Shown here piece by piece: positions 5,866-7,516 of a stretch of DNA of 7,516 nucleotides. Numbering within the stretch: position 1 is the first letter of the stretch; each line of letters starts with the position of its first letter. The position numbers and the translations under genes were made by a program. Under the pieces are notes generated by a model. The model saw only the letters and a program-made list of their open reading frames with translations, made no database searches and was not told the origin of the DNA. The DNA comes from Desulfuromonas sp. (GTDB lineage Bacteria > Desulfobacterota > Desulfuromonadia > Desulfuromonadales > Trichloromonadaceae): NCBI GenBank assembly GCA_030145265.1, contig JAQYWA010000091.1, positions 1 to 7,516 of the forward strand. Reading direction: 5' to 3'.

Positions 5866-7206
5866 ATGGAAATCGAAAGAGGCTCCGATAAAATCGCCAA
5901 AACCCTGCGGGTGATGATTCTCGACAAGCCGGGCTACCTCGGCAAGCTGACTTCGGCCATCGGCATGTCGGGCAGCAGCATCGGCGACATCCGCCTGGTC
6001 CGCATGGGACTGAACCACAACACCCGGGAAATGACCATCTACGTCGACTCGGAAGAGCAGATGGAGGGAATTCTAGACAACCTGGCCAAGGTCGAGGGGA
6101 TCATCGTCGAAGACGTCATCGACCTGGTGCACCAGCTGCACGAAGGGGGCAAAATCGCCATGAAGGGGACGCTTCCCCTCAACAGCATCAGCGACATCCG
6201 CAAAATTTACACCCCCGGTGTTGCCACCATCTGCCGTGACATTTTCAAAAAACCGGAGCTGGCCTACAAATACACCGCCATCCCCAACCAGGTGGCAATC
6301 GTCACCAACGGCACGGCAATTCTCGGCCTCGGCGACATCGGCGCGGTGGCGGGAATGCCGGTCATGGAAGGCAAGGCGGCCCTGTTCGACCGCCTGGTCG
6401 GGGTCAGCGGCATCCCGATCCTGATTTCAAGCAAGGACCCGGCGGTGATCATCGAAACGGTGAAAAACATCGCTCCCACCTTCGGCGCTGTCAAGCTCGA
6501 AGACATCGCCGCCCCCGAGTGCTTCGAAATCGAAGACGTGCTGGATGCGGCCCTCGATATCCCGGTCATGCACGACGACCAGCACGGCACCGCCGTGGTG
6601 GTGCTGGCCGCCCTGCTCAACGCCACCAGGTTCTCGGGCCTAATGCTGAGCAAGTCGGCCATTGGCGTCATCGGCCTCGGCGCAGCGGGAATGGGGATCT
6701 CCAAACTGCTGCTGTCGTACGGGGTGAAAAAAGTCATCGGCACCGACCTCAACCAGATCGCCCGCGAACGCCTGGCAGCAGCCGGCGGCGAAGCCGGCAC
6801 CCTGCAGGAAGTGATGGACGGGGCCAACATCGTCATCGCCACCACCGGCTGTCCCGGGTTGATCAAACCGGCCATGGTGAAGAAAGGGCAGGTGATCCTG
6901 GCCCTGTCCAATCCCAATCCGGAAATCACTCCCGAGGACGCGGTTGCGGCCGGCGCTGCCTTTGCCGCCGACGGCAAGAGCGTCAACAACGCCCTCGGTT
7001 TTCCCGGCATCTTTCGCGGTGCCCTCAATGTGCGGGCCCGCACCATCAACAACAAGATGAAGATCGCCGCCGCCAAGGTCATCGCGGCCTGTGCCGAAGA
7101 GGGCGAACTGGTCCCCTCCATCCTCCATAACGAAGTCCACCAGAAGGTCGCCGAAGCGGTCGAGCGCGCGGCCCTGGAATCGGGCGTGATCAAGCCCTGG
7201 GAATAG
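5866..7206 (+). CDS. Malic enzyme with N-terminal ACT domain, probably NAD-dependent
   Basis: The 446-residue enzyme should convert L-malate to pyruvate and CO2 with reduction of NAD(P), feeding central carbon metabolism in the cytoplasm. An ACT domain occupies about residues 12-88 (LRVMILDKPGYLGKL at 14-28), followed by the malic N-terminal domain (about 95-255) and the NAD-binding domain (about 258-440). Key residues: catalytic Y115 in YTPGVA, K170 in MEGKAALF, metal ligands E212/D213 in KLEDI and D237 in HDDQHGTA, and the dinucleotide loop GLGAAG at 270-275. The acidic D294 at the end of the next strand (VIGTDLN) favours NAD over NADP. SNPNPE and NNALGFPGIFRG near the end are further family marks. 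The size is that of short bacterial malic enzymes plus an ACT domain, and there is no phosphotransacetylase tail. CGGGAG at 5851-5856, nine bases before the ATG, fixes the start. The ACT domain suggests allosteric control by an amino acid, of unknown identity. Confidence 0.95.
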   Translation: MEIERGSDKIAKTLRVMILDKPGYLGKLTSAIGMSGSSIGDIRLVRMGLNHNTREMTIYVDSEEQMEGILDNLAKVEGIIVEDVIDLVHQLHEGGKIAMKGTLPLNSISDIRKIYTPGVATICRDIFKKPELAYKYTAIPNQVAIVTNGTAILGLGDIGAVAGMPVMEGKAALFDRLVGVSGIPILISSKDPAVIIETVKNIAPTFGAVKLEDIAAPECFEIEDVLDAALDIPVMHDDQHGTAVVVLAALLNATRFSGLMLSKSAIGVIGLGAAGMGISKLLLSYGVKKVIGTDLNQIARERLAAAGGEAGTLQEVMDGANIVIATTGCPGLIKPAMVKKGQVILALSNPNPEITPEDAVAAGAAFAADGKSVNNALGFPGIFRGALNVRARTINNKMKIAAAKVIAACAEEGELVPSILHNEVHQKVAEAVERAALESGVIKPWE

Positions 7207-7214
7207 ACAGATCA

Positions 7215-7241
7215 GGGGCGGAGGCTTCTTCCTCCGGCCCC
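7215..7241 (+). terminator. GC-rich hairpin after the malic enzyme gene
   Basis: GGGGCGGAGG (7215-7224) pairs with CCTCCGGCCCC (7231-7241) in a ten-base-pair stem with a single bulged G and a CTTCTT loop. It begins eight bases after the stop. The usual T-run is missing because the next element begins directly at 7242, so it may act as a weak terminator or an mRNA 3' end stabiliser. Confidence 0.5.
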
Positions 7242-7405
7242 AGGAGGCTGTCGGACTTGACGGGCCGAAACGAAAAATCGGATGGTCGAGACCAGATTTT
7301 CGAGGATTTGAGAGCGAATAGAAGGGCTATTTGTCGAAAATCGTCGGAAATATGGGCCGATCAGTCGATTTTGCAGTCGGTTTATGTGAAGGCCAACAGC
7401 CTCCT
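7242..7405. mobile_element. 164-bp inverted-repeat element, MITE or IS remnant
   Basis: The ends AGGAGGCTGTCGG (7242-7254) and CCAACAGCCTCCT (7393-7405) are inverted repeats with one mismatch over 13 bases, or 16 of 19 if extended. The interior holds no credible gene but has a strong nested hairpin: GATTTTCGA 7295-7303 pairs perfectly with TCGAAAATC 7334-7342, and inside it CGAATAG 7315-7321 pairs with CTATTTG 7327-7333 around a five-base loop. A small size, terminal repeats and no transposase fit a non-autonomous element. No exact target-site duplication is visible; trimming the ends to GAGGCTG leaves CCAG and CTAG as flanks, which is not identical. I cannot name the parent family. The remaining sequence to 7516 shows nothing I can support. 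Confidence 0.55.
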
Positions 7406-7516
7406 AGCTTCAGCACCCCGCCGAATCACCTCGACTCCGAATAAACATTTACGGCAGCCTTGGGGCATATAAAACACCAAAAACCACAAAAAATTGGACC
7501 GTCCGCAACACCTCAG

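Noticed and set aside
6264..7193. 309-codon minus-strand frame opposite the malic enzyme gene
   Set aside because: It is Ala/Ser/Thr/Pro-rich without motifs, typical of an antisense frame; the sense gene has every catalytic residue.
7257..7472. 71-codon plus-strand frame near the right end
   Set aside because: It runs through the inverted-repeat element and its hairpins, has no ribosome site and no recognisable sequence.
7445..7473. TATAAA at 7468-7473 as a promoter for a gene beyond the right edge
   Set aside because: No -35 box is found at an acceptable distance and no downstream gene is in the window.

Overview
The window looks like chromosomal DNA from a GC-rich deltaproteobacterium, most likely a Desulfuromonadales member (Geobacter/Desulfuromonas/Pelobacter type). 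This is an inference. It rests on a malic enzyme with an N-terminal ACT domain, a multi-receiver GGDEF/EAL protein preceded by a sigma-54-like promoter, and GC-rich codon use with AT-richer intergenic gaps. No phage, plasmid, CRISPR, tRNA or rRNA sequence is visible.

Layout. On the minus strand, a thiamine-pyrophosphate enzyme of the acetolactate synthase type (1-690) runs off the left edge. Upstream of it, also on the minus strand, is a large cytoplasmic c-di-GMP protein with order REC-REC-PAS-GGDEF-EAL (792-3281). A 390-bp divergent region (3282-3671) follows, with a sigma-54-like promoter pointing left and a near-consensus sigma-70 promoter pointing right. The plus strand then carries an Lrp/AsnC-family regulator (3672-4151), a diaminopimelate decarboxylase family protein (4265-5533) ending in a strong hairpin terminator, a 280-bp regulatory gap, and an ACT-malic enzyme (5866-7206). 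The right end (7207-7516) has no gene. It holds a GC hairpin, then a 164-bp element with terminal inverted repeats that resembles a MITE or IS remnant, then about 110 bp in which I see nothing.

How the genes may work together. The three plus-strand genes can be read as an amino-acid/central-carbon group: a Lrp-type sensor, the last step of lysine synthesis, and a malate-to-pyruvate enzyme whose ACT domain could bind a small effector. Pyruvate is a substrate of the diaminopimelate pathway. A short A/C-rich motif (CCAACAAACC and a one-mismatch form) lies upstream of each of the three genes and I see it nowhere else in the window. The c-di-GMP gene and the TPP enzyme gene are probably separate units.

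The least ordinary parts are non-coding. The malic enzyme leader contains a long imperfect inverted repeat (5680-5828) with a terminator-like hairpin nested inside it. The Lrp gene is predicted to be almost leaderless. A hairpin-rich inverted-repeat element follows the malic enzyme gene. I see no clear new multi-gene system here.
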